DNA from: Durusdinium trenchii
Taxonomy: Eukaryota; Sar; Dinophyceae; Suessiales; Symbiodiniaceae
DNA length: 64,000 nt
Direction: 5' to 3'
Assembly: GCA_963970005.1 (NCBI GenBank)
Contig: CAXAMN010021940.1
Span: 47,458 to 111,457 of the forward strand
Shown here: piece by piece, positions 39,597 through 53,084 of the stretch
Numbering within the stretch: the first letter of the stretch is position 1
Layout: each line of letters opens with the position of its first letter
The notes under the pieces: model-generated
What the model was told of the DNA's origin: nothing
Databases searched by the model: none
Seen by the model: only the letters and a program-made list of their open reading frames with translations
Program-made: the position numbers and the translations under genes

Positions 39597-42500
39597 TTAA
39601 ACTACGCGTTGTAAGACATCATCGGCGGGGTGGGCCCCAAAGGTGAACGGTCTGAAAAAGCGACCCCCATTCGCCTGGGGGTAAGAAAATATATAAGAAA
39701 AACCTCTTGCGGAGGAGGTTAAGTAGCGGCGGTGCCACCGGAACCGTTGAAGGCCACTGGCACGCACCGTGGCGAGCCCGAGCAGGTACACGAATCAGTG
39801 AGATCACAACCCTCAAGGGTGAAGAAAGACACATATGAACATGGGGGTAGTCCCAGGGGTAGTCCCAAGCTCTCAGCTCATGGGCAGCCCGCAATGGTCC
39901 GAAGTTGGGAGTGGAACGCCCCCCACATCGGCCGATCGGACGGTGGCCGTTCGCCGTTCGGCGTCCTCAACACGGTGCATTTGCTCTCACCCGCACTGGG
40001 TACTGTCACCATGATGTAGCGTAGCATGGCAGTGAGCTCTGGATCATACCTGGCACCAAATTCTCCGATGTAGAAGGCTTTCAAAGCAAAATCAAACAAC
40101 CAATGACTCACAAAGGATGTTGAATGGCGTCAATGAAGATATATATATATAAGCCTGGTTAATAGAAAATATACATACAAAAGAAGGACATTATGTCTGT
40201 TGTCTGCTAAGGCAAACAAGACAACAGGAAAGTGTGTGAACCGCTTCATTCAAGCTGCTTGCTGCCTGCATGGAGATCCAGCAGTTACTAGTACAATGAA
40301 ATGCGGCGTCCCTACATACCCCCACATGTCATGTCTCCATACCCTCCACCAGCCCTCCACCAGCAGGATAGAAAAATCGGGGTTTGTCAGGACCACGCCT
40401 CCTGAAATGAGGATAAGGTGAGAAGACTCCAGGACACAACATCACGGCTTTCACGCCAAAGCCCACCAGCAAAACGTAGCAGAAAAGCCAAACGGGTGTT
40501 GTCTGGTTCCTCAGGCCAGGAGTTTCCGACGGAGGTCTTGACCTGCTGAAGGCCCGAAAGTGGCCCTTCAAGGTATCGGGTGATCAACATAAACATCATG
40601 TTGATTTGTGTATCCAACATACATATATCATATATGGCTGGACTGATCCACTTGTCGTTCAGAGTCTTGCAGTTGTGGCACTTCTTGCGCCTGCATTTAA
40701 GATCAGTGAGACACTTTTGGAGACCATCGAACTGAGAGCTTTCTTGCTGGTACCAGGTTCAATGTTCAATTTCATCTCACTCAAGAAAGCCTCCAAAACA
40801 CCCGGGGCAGCCGAGCGTCTTCTCATATGCGACATCTCCCAACAAGGCTGACTGGTGAATATATCCATCCTGGCGCTGTTGTGGAGAGCGGATAGTCTCA
40901 ACATGGACCTCCAATGCAGTCCACATTAATAAAGCCAGAACTCAATGGCCTTTGGTGTGTCAGGCTTGGTGTCATCCGTCCCAACATAGCACCGGGTCAC
41001 GAGCACACAAAAGAAAACACGCAACCAACATCAACTAACAAAACCACCACAACCATTGCCTTCATGCGTGGACACCACCGTTAGAGATGCAAAGAGTTTC
41101 TGCAGCCATGCGGAGGGCAATCTCAAACAACAGAAGGAATACAATGCAATGGAATCCACACAAGGTATCATATGTTGTCATTGTCGAAATCATCTTCTTC
41201 CCTTGTTTGCCACAGAAAACCACCCTCTCCTACCACTAAAAGCCAAACACTGCTGAACACCCACCCAGCCCTCCACCATGCTCCACCCAAACCACAATGG
41301 GGCTAGGAGACACCTCGGAGCAGTTGGCCATGGGCCGTTGCTCCCCCTGACACGCGAAGGCGCAGCGGCCCCCCCACGGCCACGCAGCGGTCGTTGAACG
41401 GCGGTGGCGCCGCCTGCGGTGGAAGCGGTTGGTGGTCCAGGGAAGAAAAATAGGGGCGGTCGTTGAATTCGTGTTGTTTGGGGGTGTACCTGTCCACCAT
41501 TGGACCCAAGAAAAGGAGCCGTGTAGACTTGTCCTATATAGATATTATTATTGTTATTATAACCATTATAACTATTATTATTGCTATTGTTATTAGTAGT
41601 ACTGAATTCAATATTAATTGATCTAATCTGATCGCACCTTCCAAGCAAAGGAAACATAGAAAATGGCAGGGCTTCGCTTTCCTTTTGATAGGTGGAGTGA
41701 TGGAACATCACCATTGGCAACACTCCTGTACATAACTGTGTCAAAGGTAGCTTGGTTTCAATCCACTTGGAATGAATCAAATAGAGGCCCTCCCCGATTG
41801 ATCAGAAACCCGCTGGTGAACATGACGAACTTTCAATTCAGCTATATCCAAAATCATCTGGGTGCAATCCTTCCGAGTTTCTATTGTGGAGGTATCTATT
41901 CTGTTGGCCCCCCCTTCGTCCACACGAGCCACGGGGGCGCCTGCTGTCCAGGCTTGAAGCGCTCGAAGGTACCCTCGTACAAGGTGCTGTTGACAGCGCA
42001 AGCAACCAGGTACCTGGACGTACAGTACGTCCCGCGCCAGCAACCCGCGTCGTCATGGTTCTGAAATGCTCTGACGGTACGTCCACCCGAGTCCAACCGT
42101 CCGACATCTTGGAGGAACGCGTAGCCGGTCCTCTCGGGGCACATCAAAGGTCGTTATAACTGGTTGCACCCGTTGTACCCCAACATCTCGTCCGCATCTC
42201 ACCGTGAAATCAACGGAGTTGAGCATGATTCAGCTGCGGTACATGGGCCCCTGGCGTCCATAGCACCAGCCAGGGTCGATTTCCAAGCGGTTCTGCTGCG
42301 TGAGCTTCATCGCGTGCTTCGAGGCAGGATCCACCAGGGGGACCACTTCCTCGTTGTAGTACTCGGACCTCGCGTGCTTCCGAGTGGAGAGGTGGTCTGC
42401 TTCGAGCAGGTCAACCCAGCCTGGTGGAATGCTCCTGACAGTCCTCCTGACCCTTCTTTCAACAAATCCCAGACACGACCTGTCTGGGACTGGACTGCCG

Positions 42501-45500
42501 CCCCAGACAGACCCCCCTGGCACCACCCCAACTGACCAGCATATATGGCAGTTCCATGGAGTGTCTGGGAATCATTATATATTACTTTGCTTTGCATGTG
42601 ATGAACCGAGCCACAGGGCTGGTCTGACACCCTCCCACTTCCTTTGGCCGTTCACTACTCCGCTCTTCCGCCAGGCATTTGGGGAGATCAAAAAGCACTA
42701 TGCTGCCCAGCTGGATGCTTGACTTCACGAAAGGTGAGGCGAGGGAACTCATTAAGATGAACTAAGGCACCACAGGAGGTCAGATGTATGTGGCTGGAAA
42801 AAGCAACAAACCCTCTGAGAATGGGCCAGGTAAGGCCAGCGGCGCATCTGGACACGTACGTTTCCCGTGCTTTCCCAGTCGCTGGTATGTAAACAAAATT
42901 AATGATGGTGGCAATTATTCTGCAGACATTTCCGATCATTTCCGTACATTTCCAGTACACTCCCTTGTTAGGGTCAGAGTGCCAACGCGCGCCTCCCCAC
43001 TCCAGCTCCCCGGGCTCTCTTTTCCGAGCATCTCGGGCTTCTTCACCAAGGGCTTGTTCTCAGCATCCACAGGCTCCGGAGGAGAGAGCTTTCCGTAGCT
43101 GTCCTGGTTGCTTTATATTAAAAAACAGTATGTAATTACAGTATAGTGACTTCCAACCTCTAATTACCACCCAAAAACGATAAGTAAGCAAGCCTTTTGA
43201 ACCACCTTCCAGGGTTCCATCTACGTTTTCTTCCATGCATGGGCCACGACAGAGACTAACTAGCCTGTCCGAATTTCCAAAGCTACTTCCCCAACTCTTC
43301 AAAGTACACTTCATTTCACTATTTCCGCCTTCTAACACGAAAAACACCATGATATGCACCATGCTCCTTGTAGAGCTTCTGCCAGATTCCCTTCTTCTCC
43401 CTGGAGGAGTAGAGCACGAAGACCCGCGGCTGGCTGAAGACGTCGGTGCCCTCGGGCGGTGGAGCTCCACTCACCGAGACCCGGAAGCGCGGCAACGAGG
43501 TGTAGACCTGGCGGCGAGCGGCGGGCGGCCGGAGGCCGGCTGCGCCAGTGCCCGGTGTAGAAGGGCGGAGTGGGGCGGAGTGGCGGGGGAGATGGAAACG
43601 GAAACGAGGACGCTGTTTGATGTGATGTGGAGCTGATGTGGAGCTGGACCTCTCGGGCATTGTTTGTCCCTTTCTTGGCGGCTGAAACTATCAGGGCCTA
43701 CGTTGGACCCCTACCGCCTCCACCACTACTGCCTGCGTTGTAAGCGCTGGATAATTCATGCGCCCTTGTTTGGCATACTGGCACCCTGCATAAGCACTTG
43801 ATAGAGTTCTAATAGGCATGCACAGGGGTTCTCTCATATAGACAACAAATAAGGCTTATTAAGAAAAAAAAGAGTAGCGCGGCAAAATGTGAAACAACAA
43901 CATCGATTATTAAGGTTTTATCCTTGTTTATCAAAAACACCACCTGCAAATAATAGTTTCTGAAGGAATCTGAAGGATACAAATATCAATAGCAAGATTG
44001 TTTATTAGATCTCTATCCATAGTCTGCTGTAGTTACTAAAGCGGCTTTCCGTCAGCATGCAAACTCGAAAGCTCAAAGGTCCACCGCTGAACTAGTTAAC
44101 TATAGTGTCATCACCTCAACAGCAGCTGCCAACAGTGTCCTTCCATATCTTCCATCAACAGCAGCTGCCAACCTGAGGCAGGTGAACCATTCTTTCCCGG
44201 TCGATGTCGTCCTTATCGTCCTTCACTGCCCACTGCCCGTCGCCCTCGCGCCATCGGCTGTTTGGCTTCGTCGGTCTTGGTGTCGAAGGCGCCGCCGGAA
44301 GTATCCTCGAGGCGTGGGCCCCGACAGAGGAGGGCTCCTGGCCTTACTACTAGGAACAAGAACGCTACTAGGGGCTCCTGGCATCGCTACTAGGAGCAAG
44401 GACGCTACAAGGGCCAGGCCAGATATGGGAGACACAATAAATGGGGACCGCGGTCGCGGTCGTGGAGAAAAGGTGCAATCTGAAGGGTATGATTTAGTGA
44501 CTATAGATGTTTAGTAGGGTCTGCTACAGAGGTTTGGAAAAAAGCAATGGTCAAATCTGGATACAAGCCTTGATTGAATGGCTCCCATTGCCTTAAACCA
44601 TGGCTTACTGAGATTCATCTTTGTGATTTGACAGGGTTGGGTGGCATTGTTAGCCAGGAGTTGGATTGGATCGAATCTGGTCTACCCTAAAGCTGTTCAG
44701 AAGGCCATTCTGGAGTTTCACAGTAACGATGGCGCGACTAAATGTGTCATAATATATGGCGGCTCTCTGGTTGCTCTGCTCTGCCCCCATTCGCCCAAGA
44801 TCTGTCCATGGGTACTACCATGGGTCTATCATGGAATAATACCCCACCCATCACATGGTTGGCACATGTCGACTTATTGCCCCAGCCACCCGGCTGACTC
44901 ATCAAACCCGTGCCGCCCGTGCCTCGTCACCTTTGTCGTCGCCGGACCTGTGTGGATGGATGGCGTCCGGAGTGCATTCGACTACGAACTGCAAAACTAT
45001 CCCTAGGTATCCAAAACGAGCCAGTCGTACCTTATCAGGTTCGGTACGCCTGGACCCAGAGTAAGAGTACCTACATATATAAGAGCATCGAACACATCAC
45101 CTTCTTCTCAAAGGGTATGTTGATCCAGTGGGTCCCCTTTGGGAAAGTATGGTATAGAAGACAATCCTCTTTGGCATCAAAGACCTTGGTGAATGAACTT
45201 CACACAGCGATTGTCTGGGGGGGTGGCTATTGCAGCCCCTGGCTGCAATTTCATTCAGTTTCTCCAAGTGTTCCCAGAAGGAGTTGGACTCGCTGGGTTT
45301 GTAGCAAGTCACGACACTAAGTGGGCCTTTGCAAAACAAACGTCAAAACAGCAAAGCTTACCATCTTCATCCAAGGTGACCCAAACCTTGGCTGCAAAGG
45401 CCGCTGCAAAAAATACAGGGGGCGAAAGCTGCAACACATCCTTAATTGGGTCCTTCACACACACACACATCTGTCAAAGAGGGCGCTCCAACCAACGGAA

Positions 45501-46367
45501 ACAACGTCCAACGACCAACACTCTGGACGCCCAAGCCACAAGCCGTCGAGTCCACCAGGTGGAGGTGGCAACCCACCGATGCCCTGCAAGCGGCGCATGT
45601 CATCTTCGGTGCGAGGATCCCAATAGCAGTTGTGGCAGGTCCATTGCCTGTCGGACATGGGCGGTGGCACTCCAAGCTGGAAGCCAACAACCTTGGAGAA
45701 AGGTAAAAAACAAAACAGAAACAAATGGTTTAATCTGCACTGCATATGCAAACCAAAGAGTCGGGTGTAGTATTTATTCAAGCTGCAGGGTCTGCAGGTC
45801 ACTGTGGGCACGTGTCAGAAATTAACCAAATCAATAGTCCACTGTGGGATGTGAATCTACCAGTCTTTTGCTTCAACATGTTTCAACGACCATGTCAGGC
45901 AAGCCTAAAGCAAATGGCATCCACTTGCCACCATCTGGGACCCTATTTGGGATAGCTTTGAGGGCTTCCTAGCCAGCCTTCGTTGATGGCACTCGCCGTG
46001 GCTGTATCAAGCAAAGTAAATTGACCATGCAGTTCATGGTCAAACAAGCTCTATGGTGTCTCATGACTCTTGCAAACACGCTTCGCTTCCCGGTGTTTGC
46101 AAGAGGTGCCTCACAACCTCCCTGAAGCTCCAAGGTGCCCTCAACTTGCTGACCTCTTGATAAGTAGAGAATGGGGGAATGGACTCCTAAGGATTCCTGT
46201 GGTATATAAGTGGAGGGTCAGCCACCTGAGTTTTGGCTTTCGTCGCAGCGTGCCAGTCAGCTCGGAGAACCCGGACACTCAGGACCTCGCCTGAAGCTGT
46301 CCATGGAGGTCTCACAGCTCTTTGACTTGATGTTGCTCTCCTGCAGCGCCCACGGAACATGGCCCAT
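39597..46367 (-). CDS. Gene E: unknown protein, about 482 residues, 14 exons
   Basis: I do not recognise the product. Model: 46367-46302, 45691-45544, 45326-45244, 44305-44252, 43507-43358, 43103-43009, 42368-42267, 42130-41941, 41789-41638, 41489-41414, 40869-40802, 40542-40402, 40049-40004, 39674-39597; 1449 nt, in frame at every junction. It begins MGHVPWALQESN after an AG seven bases upstream. Visible traits: a possible zinc-binding pair in WTCHNCYW; acidic/proline-rich middle (KLSPPEPVDAENK); Cys-containing stretch AGCWRGTYC; one likely membrane helix near residue 415 (PVWLFCYVLLVGFGVK); C-terminus ending DDVLQRVV. Donors mix GT, GC and GA; all internal acceptors are AG|G. An extra small exon at 41313-41287 is possible. 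The first exon and the last junction (40004 or 39995) are the weakest parts. Exons 5-10 and 12 look most coding-like. Confidence 0.52.
44330..44415. repeat. Copy of the CTACTAGGGGCTCCTGGC repeat
   Basis: Two units with the linker ATCGCTACTAGGAGCAAGG, directly upstream (minus sense) of gene E exon 4, within its third intron. Confidence 0.85.
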
Positions 46368-47933
46368 CCGGCAGCTCGGCGGTGTTGCGTCATGAAGAAC
46401 GCGTGGCCAGGCCGAGCCGTCTGATTGGCAAGGTGTCAAGGAGGTGTGTTTGGTGGCAAGGTGTCAAGTCCGTCTAAGAATAGTTCAAGGCAAGGTGTCT
46501 GTTTGGCTTTTGGCACACACCAACTGACATCCCTGCAGTACCATCCCAAGGAGGAGGTGTAAACCAATTCAGGCACACTGCCACACACCACAGGCAGTGT
46601 GCCAAGTCAAGTGACTTCTGAAACTTAAGAAGCTCTTTTCCCTCTACCAACCACCAGTAGGTGATACCCTTCCATTAAACTTGAAACTCCTACCTTTCCA
46701 TGTGCACTAATGTGCACTACAGTAAATGGATACGGATCTTTGATCTTTGGCACTTTAAAGTTCTTGACGCCCACCTGAAGATGGCATCCGGGATGGCATC
46801 TTCATGTGGATCCGACCTCCCGTGCCCAGGCACACATTGCTTGAGCTCGACCTCCCCTTGGAAGTCGGCACCTGGCTGAGGTGGAGGTGGAGGACTCTGT
46901 ATCTATAATATGGAGAGGAACGCTTCTGTACCAACAAATTTTGTTCAACGACTTTTGATGGAGGGCCCTACTTTCACAAAGAAGTCTAGCTTCTCACAAA
47001 CCACAGATCTACTAGATGCTTCCCTCTCTCTCTCTCAGGAATGTTTCTCAACTTTTTCCAACTGGTCCCTACCGATCGACGTGTTTTCAACAGTTAAATC
47101 CGTTTTTCTAATGTGCTTGAACCAAATCTGGCATGCTTTATCTGCTTCATCCCAAGATTTGAGGCAGCCCTTGGAACTTCCAACAGTCGTGGCCTATCAA
47201 TCCAGCCAAACCATCCAACTATAATATATAATGTGGAAATAACAATTACTATCTTGGGAACATGCACTGGGCACTACCTACAGCCTAAGGAACTATTTAC
47301 AGTATATACCTCCTTTCATAAGTAAGAGATATCCATCCCAGCCATGCAGCACCTAGCTGCTTGCATTCAAAGCACGATGATGTAAAATGCACCTTTTGAG
47401 TCATTGGAACTGACAAGTCGGGCAAAGGCAAGTTAAATAGACCCCTGAACTCTCTTACACTTGGCTTATACAGTATAATATAGATTCCAGCTGTTACATC
47501 ATGTCCATCTGCTAGTTTGGCGTAGCACCTGTCGATGCCCGGGGTTTGGCGTAGGGGAACCATCCCTTTGACCCACTTCCTGCAGCGCTTGGGCCCACCT
47601 GGAATCTCACGCCCGGCGACTGAGGTCCTTCCGAGACCCAACAAGGGACTTCTAGGAGCAAAGGGCATCGCTACTAGGACCAAGGACGCTACTAGGGGCT
47701 CCTGGCCGTACTACCAGGAGCAAGGACGCTACTAGGAGCCGTTCTCGCTGCATCCACGGGAAAGCCGGCAGAAAGCGCTCGTGTACTGCCACCATATATG
47801 GTGCGCTTATTGTTTCTTGGGCCGGGAAGGCCTGCAATGAATGCTTATATTATATACATGGGGTCATCAGTGAGTTTGCAGTTTAATAGACCCTACCGAT
47901 GGGCTTCAGTTCAGGGGTCTTTGGGCGCCCATG
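46368..47933. other. Intergenic stretch between genes F and E
   Basis: No gene seen. It contains the repeat at 47648-47742 and a short CTCTCTC run near 47025. Confidence 0.55.
47648..47742. repeat. Copy of the CTACTAGGGGCTCCTGGC repeat
   Basis: Two to three units (ACGCTACTAGGGGCTCCTGG and close variants) in the space between genes F and E. Confidence 0.85.
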
Positions 47934-50900
47934 TCAGGCTAACATCTCCATTGCTTCCAACGCTGTCCTGGTCATCTCGATGGTGCTCTTGGCGGTGCAC
48001 CCCTCAAGAAGCTCAGGGCTCAAAACCTTGCGCTTTCGTATGGCGTTTTCGCAGGGTGCACTGAGGGTGCATAGTGGGCAAAGCATGGTCAAACCGGTGA
48101 AGCGGAGGTGCTAAAGGTCACAAGCTTGGGTGGTAGAGGTGAGGCCACATGTCCTGGCTCCGTGAGGTCATGGCCTGGTGAATGAACGGCATCGTCCCCC
48201 CTCTCAAAGAAATTGTACATGGACTGTTGAAGAACCCCTCCACCATGTGGAGATGTTGACAAATCAAGATAAATCAAGTAACTTTAATTATATATATAAT
48301 ATATTATATATATGGGAACTTATGAAACAATTCTTTGCCACGGAGCCGAATCGCAGCTCCATCCACACACCCCCCCCTGCACTCTGGCAGTAGCTGGCCA
48401 CATCGGAATCATCCAATTCATCTAAGCCTTAGCAACGTTGGTCCGACGGTTTTCGATCTGACCTGTCGGACCTGCGTGATCTCCACACCATGCACCGTGG
48501 AGATCTAGGCCTGCTGTTTGACAGGAATGGAAGTGTATAGTGTATACATGTGTATACATCTGCATACACATACATCCATACACACTCTACAAGAACCTAA
48601 AAACCTTCGAGACTGCTTGGATCTTACTTCTAGGGCTTCTCAGAACCTTCTCACTGCCAGTGGTTCTGAGCTTGGGCCCCGACTCTCGAGCTCAGCAAAG
48701 GAGGACGGCTTCCAAACCAGGCAAGCTAGCACATACCTGGGTTGGGGCTAGCTGCACAAGCACGAGGAGGGAGTCACCAGGATGGCAGTTCAAAGCGACA
48801 AATCACCTATAGAATTCTCACAGCTTTCAGTATCTGCTAGCAGTTCTGGTAGAGCCACATAAAGCAGGGTCAGCTCAAAAAACAGTGCCTGGCTCTGGTG
48901 ATCCAAGCCCGCGGCCTACATAATTCAGCTCATATAGGGGGGCAGGAGCTATTGATTCACTCTGCTGTCAGGCAGTGCGGGACTTGTACACTCCTTCTAA
49001 AATTTGCGCAAGGTGATCTTGTACCCCTCGCCACTCTCCTTGCCATTTTGAGTGGAATTCTCGGAAATGCTTGCCAACATCCCCCATCAGTCTTGGTTCT
49101 GCAGTTCTCCTCACTTCACCCGAGCCTTGCCCGCATTGCTTGGCACCTCTCATCCGATCTATAACATGAACCATGCTCCGCCGGCCCAGCCGGGCCCTGA
49201 AACCTCCTCCTCCGATGTGTTCGGATCACCCCGAACGGACCCTCGCGCGTGGCGAGCTGCAGGTCGGAGTCCATTTTGAGCTCCTGAGCCGTGCCGTGGC
49301 GCCGCGGGACGGAAGAGGACGGGTGGCGGCCACGGGTTCTTCAACGAAAGGTGTTGAGGAGACCTGCTCCAAAAGTGGGAACATATGGGAACATGAGGAA
49401 GCTCAGCTCATCCGTGCTCATGTTCAATTGATTTGGACCAGCTTGGTGATGAACAAACGTGGCGAACATCCAAGCTTGGCTTGCCTCTCGATGGAAAACC
49501 CATCTGGCACTAGTTTCGCTATAGAGTCTATTAGAGGATAGAAACACATTGATCTCAACCCCCACCCAAAAGTCTTGCTCACATGTCTTAGTAAGAACCT
49601 CGAGTGTTCTGCTTATTATGCTCAAACATATCTTGACCGCTGGTTTGTCTAAAGAGGACGTGTACAAAAGGTTCGGAATTTGGTCTCCCAAAGATTTGTG
49701 AAGCCTTTGTTTTCAAAAACAGGTAGGTACTGTAGTAGGACATGGTAGGACTTACATATCTCACTGGTCAAGTAAAACATCAGGAATGCCTCCTCTGGCA
49801 GATTCGATTTGTTCAACCAAGGGTTCAAGGGACTAAGGGAAGGTAGGGTAAATCAGGCAAAGTTTCTTCTCCCAGCAGCCACTCCAAAACTGTCAAAAAC
49901 TCGTCCGTTGCCACCCAACCAACACAAATCCCAAAGCAATCAAACATCATCACATTAAATTAATACCTCTTCTGTTGAATGTCATAAATCACGCTTCATA
50001 TCTGGGATAAATACAGTATACAGAACAAAACATAAGTTTGGGGATAGGGTTGCCTCTTCCAAGAGGACATGACGACTGTGCGTCACCAGCCTTGTAAAAA
50101 AAAACGACACCAACATGCGTCATCTGCTCTTTTACTTCGCTTTTGCTCTTCCCATAGCCCGTTGCATCCAGCACTGGAAGCACTATTCTTTGTTCCACCA
50201 AAAAGCTACCCCCTACCTTCTACAGGTGATGTTGAAATGCAGTGCGCATTGCTGAGAACTTATGAAACATGTCTGCCAAAAGCAAACCTTATTTATGAAA
50301 TATAGTAACCTCTTCTGATCATTTTTGCTCCAACCCCCCCCAAACCCTCAAACCACTTGTCGTTCCGAACATCCAAACCTCTCCCAAGTCTCGGTTCCCT
50401 TCTCCGGCGGACGCGTGCAGCTCTCTGTGTCGTGCACGTAGGTGTGCCCCGCCGCATCCGTCTGCGCGCGCCAGAAGGGCGAAGGCCACGCCTGACGACC
50501 TCAGGTGCAACAGAGTCTGGTCACAGGATGGGAATATTTGGATGCCAAATTGACAAAGACTGCATCCAGAAGGCAACAAAAACATCCTGGGGCCTGGATG
50601 ATCCCAGCGCCAGAACTCTGGGACAGCCAAGAAGAACTCGACGCTTGGATGCAAACCCAGGCACGATCGGCCACCACCCACCAGTCATTGAAGTCAGCGG
50701 AGGCCAACAAGACGGGGTAAACGGTGTGGACGAATCCCTTGCCAAGACCCGAGTGGTTCAAGATCAAACCTTGGAGAGCGCGGAGAGTCCGGAGCGCGGT
50801 GCGTGCTCCACGGCCCCCTTCGAGTCTTGGAGCGCCAAGCGCTCTGACGTCGTCCAGAGTGAAACGACAAGCTGACCACATGGGATCCTTGATGGGCCTG

Positions 50901-53084
50901 GCAGGACACCTTTAAAAACAACCCTCTGAGCCTAGCTATATATATATATATATATGTCATGGGCAATGTCGAGGAGTGTTGTCTCTGGCCCCTTGCCCGT
51001 CGACTTGTTGAATACCATGCACTTACATCCAGTGTCTTCGATTCTCACTCGGAATGAGAAGCTCTGGCTTGTTGCAGGCTTGTTGTGGTTGCTCACTTTG
51101 CTTCAGCTTAGCGAAGCTCCGCTGGCTCACTGGGGTTCGATAGATCGCTGCCCATGGACGATCTACGGAAGATGGTCCGCCCGCACGAAAGGCTGATGTG
51201 GTGACTGACCATTTCTCGGGAAGTACGTCCTCACCTCCATTCAACCCGCGTGTTATAAGGTCAACGCCAACGGCTCCGGGAATTCAAGGGATTCCATTGC
51301 GACGAGTACTCCAGGGATTTCATTAGCCAAAAGAGGTTTTGTTGGACAAAGATCACAGCGGCCTCCAAGCTTGAACTGGGCAAAACATGTGGGCAAACAC
51401 GGCCATTTGCAATTTCCATGGCATGTGACATATTATGTGGTCCTGAGAGGCCTTGTGATTGTAGGGCTGCGCACCTCCCACAATCTGGACCCCTGCTATG
51501 TCGCACCCTCCGCCACGCTTCTTCTTTCTTCAGGTGGCTCACACGGAAGTTCATCTCGTTGGTCCGGTAGCCCCGCCAGGAGGAACAGCTGTAATTGCAG
51601 GCATCGGGCTCCTCAAATGCACAAGCACTAACAGGGCGCGGCAAAAGGTGCGCGGCAACAACAGGATGAGCCATCCATGACCATGGAGGTTGCAAGAACA
51701 AAACCGAGATCCTTTTTGATTGAAGAGTTTGATCAACACTTCTTACCACTAAAGAAGCAATAATTACAGTTCACTCAGTTTACTCCATTAGGAATTAATA
51801 TATATATATATATGTACATATAACAGGCGGCGATAAGAATTGACAGCAAACTTCTCAAGGACTGCAAGTGTCAGTGAATGAGATTGTTAAAGGTTAGACT
51901 GCTGGCCCTGATCTCCTCCTAACCCAACTGGAGATTCTAGATAGGTTGCTGACTCTTAGGTAGTTCCAAACTGTGCCAACTTGCATTCTTCCAAACATCT
52001 CAAACAATTTCATAATGCTCTTGCTCTTGAAAGTCATCGGCAAAATTGAACATTGATTAATCGGTAGCAGGAGGGTAGGGCGGCAAATGGTGAATATGGC
52101 TGGGAAACGTGACAAACCCATTACAAACGGATTCATGAATTCGAATCTATAATATACAACTACATATAACTATATACCAACTTTGTTCAGTGTGAAGTGC
52201 TAAACCGATGTGCATGTCTTACGCGGTAGGAGAGCGCACTTTAGTTTGGACACATATTCGCATCGCAACTAAGAACAAATTGAACAAATCAAACCCATAT
52301 GCCGGATCCTGTGGACCATGGCAAGTGTATAAGAAAGCTTCATTGAGTTTCTCCATCCTCTTGCTCAATCCCGTGCTCCCCAATGTTTCGAGAAAAAAAC
52401 AAGTCCTTGGGAATGGGAGACATCTCGATCGGATGCTTCACTCCACTTTCGAAGGCCAACTCTTGTCCACCCGCCGCCGAAATCACCGGCCAGCTTGGAA
52501 ACGCCTCGAGCGGTTTCTTTCAACGGCACAACATCGGGTTGGGAAGTGGAACAACACGGCGGTGGAGGCGTAGGTTTCATAGACATGGCACCCATGAACA
52601 TCACCTATGACCTACGATATCATATATAGATAATTGTATTAGGAATCCGTTAGGTTTGTTGTACTCGGATTCGTCAACATTGCATCCTTGTGTCTTCTGC
52701 TTATGTTTGCCTAATTGTCACCCTGCATCCCACTACATAGCGACCCGAGCGCTTCAGTGTGCAAAAATGATGCCACACAATTAGCATCTTCAAAAAAAAA
52801 AAATATGAAAACCTAGCATAATAGTATTTTAGCAATATATATATATATACATATATTACAGTATATGTATGTTCTACTTAAGCTTTCCCGGCTGATGGGC
52901 GCCAAGCCCAAGCTGCCTCGTGCCAATACTGCGTTGGCATTGGGTTGGTCACTAGCCACTTGGTCCACAAGGGGAAGACCACCTCGGCGAATGGCACATG
53001 GTGAAATACATCTGGCGTTCGATCTTCACCCAAGCGATACATCCCTGTTGAACGCCCTCATGCTGAACAGCCACGGCCAATTCA
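47934..53084 (-). CDS. Gene F: unknown protein, at least eight exons, 5' end not located
   Basis: Unrecognised protein. Model: 53084-53044, 52982-52917, 52504-52406, 51229-51147, 50897-50611, 50499-50357, 49283-49230, 48026-47934. The last seven sum to 825 nt and agree in phase. Best-supported is the 287-nt exon at 50611-50897, reading RFTLDDVRALGAPRL, then LRALQGLILNHSGLGKGF, VYPVLLASADFNDWW and DRAWVCIQASSSSW. The following exon reads FWRAQTDAAGHTYVHDTES; the terminal exon ends ALEAMEMLA. The composition is soluble and Trp-rich, with no clear membrane segment. Donors are GA, GC, GA, GA, GC, GT, GT; acceptors AG|G except the first listed exon (AG|T). I saw no convincing start exon between 53085 and 54552. 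A metabolic enzyme or a structural protein are both possible; nothing in the residues decides. Confidence 0.52.

Noticed and set aside
41190..41780. 196-codon minus frame read as one exon
   Set aside because: It runs through an Asn/Tyr-rich (AAT/TAT) low-complexity stretch; splitting it at the GT donor after LLGR and the AG|G before YTPKQ gives better exons of gene E.
43900..44180. CAACAGCAGCTGCCAAC direct repeat as a regulatory element
   Set aside because: Only two short copies (about 44118 and 44157); no evidence for function.
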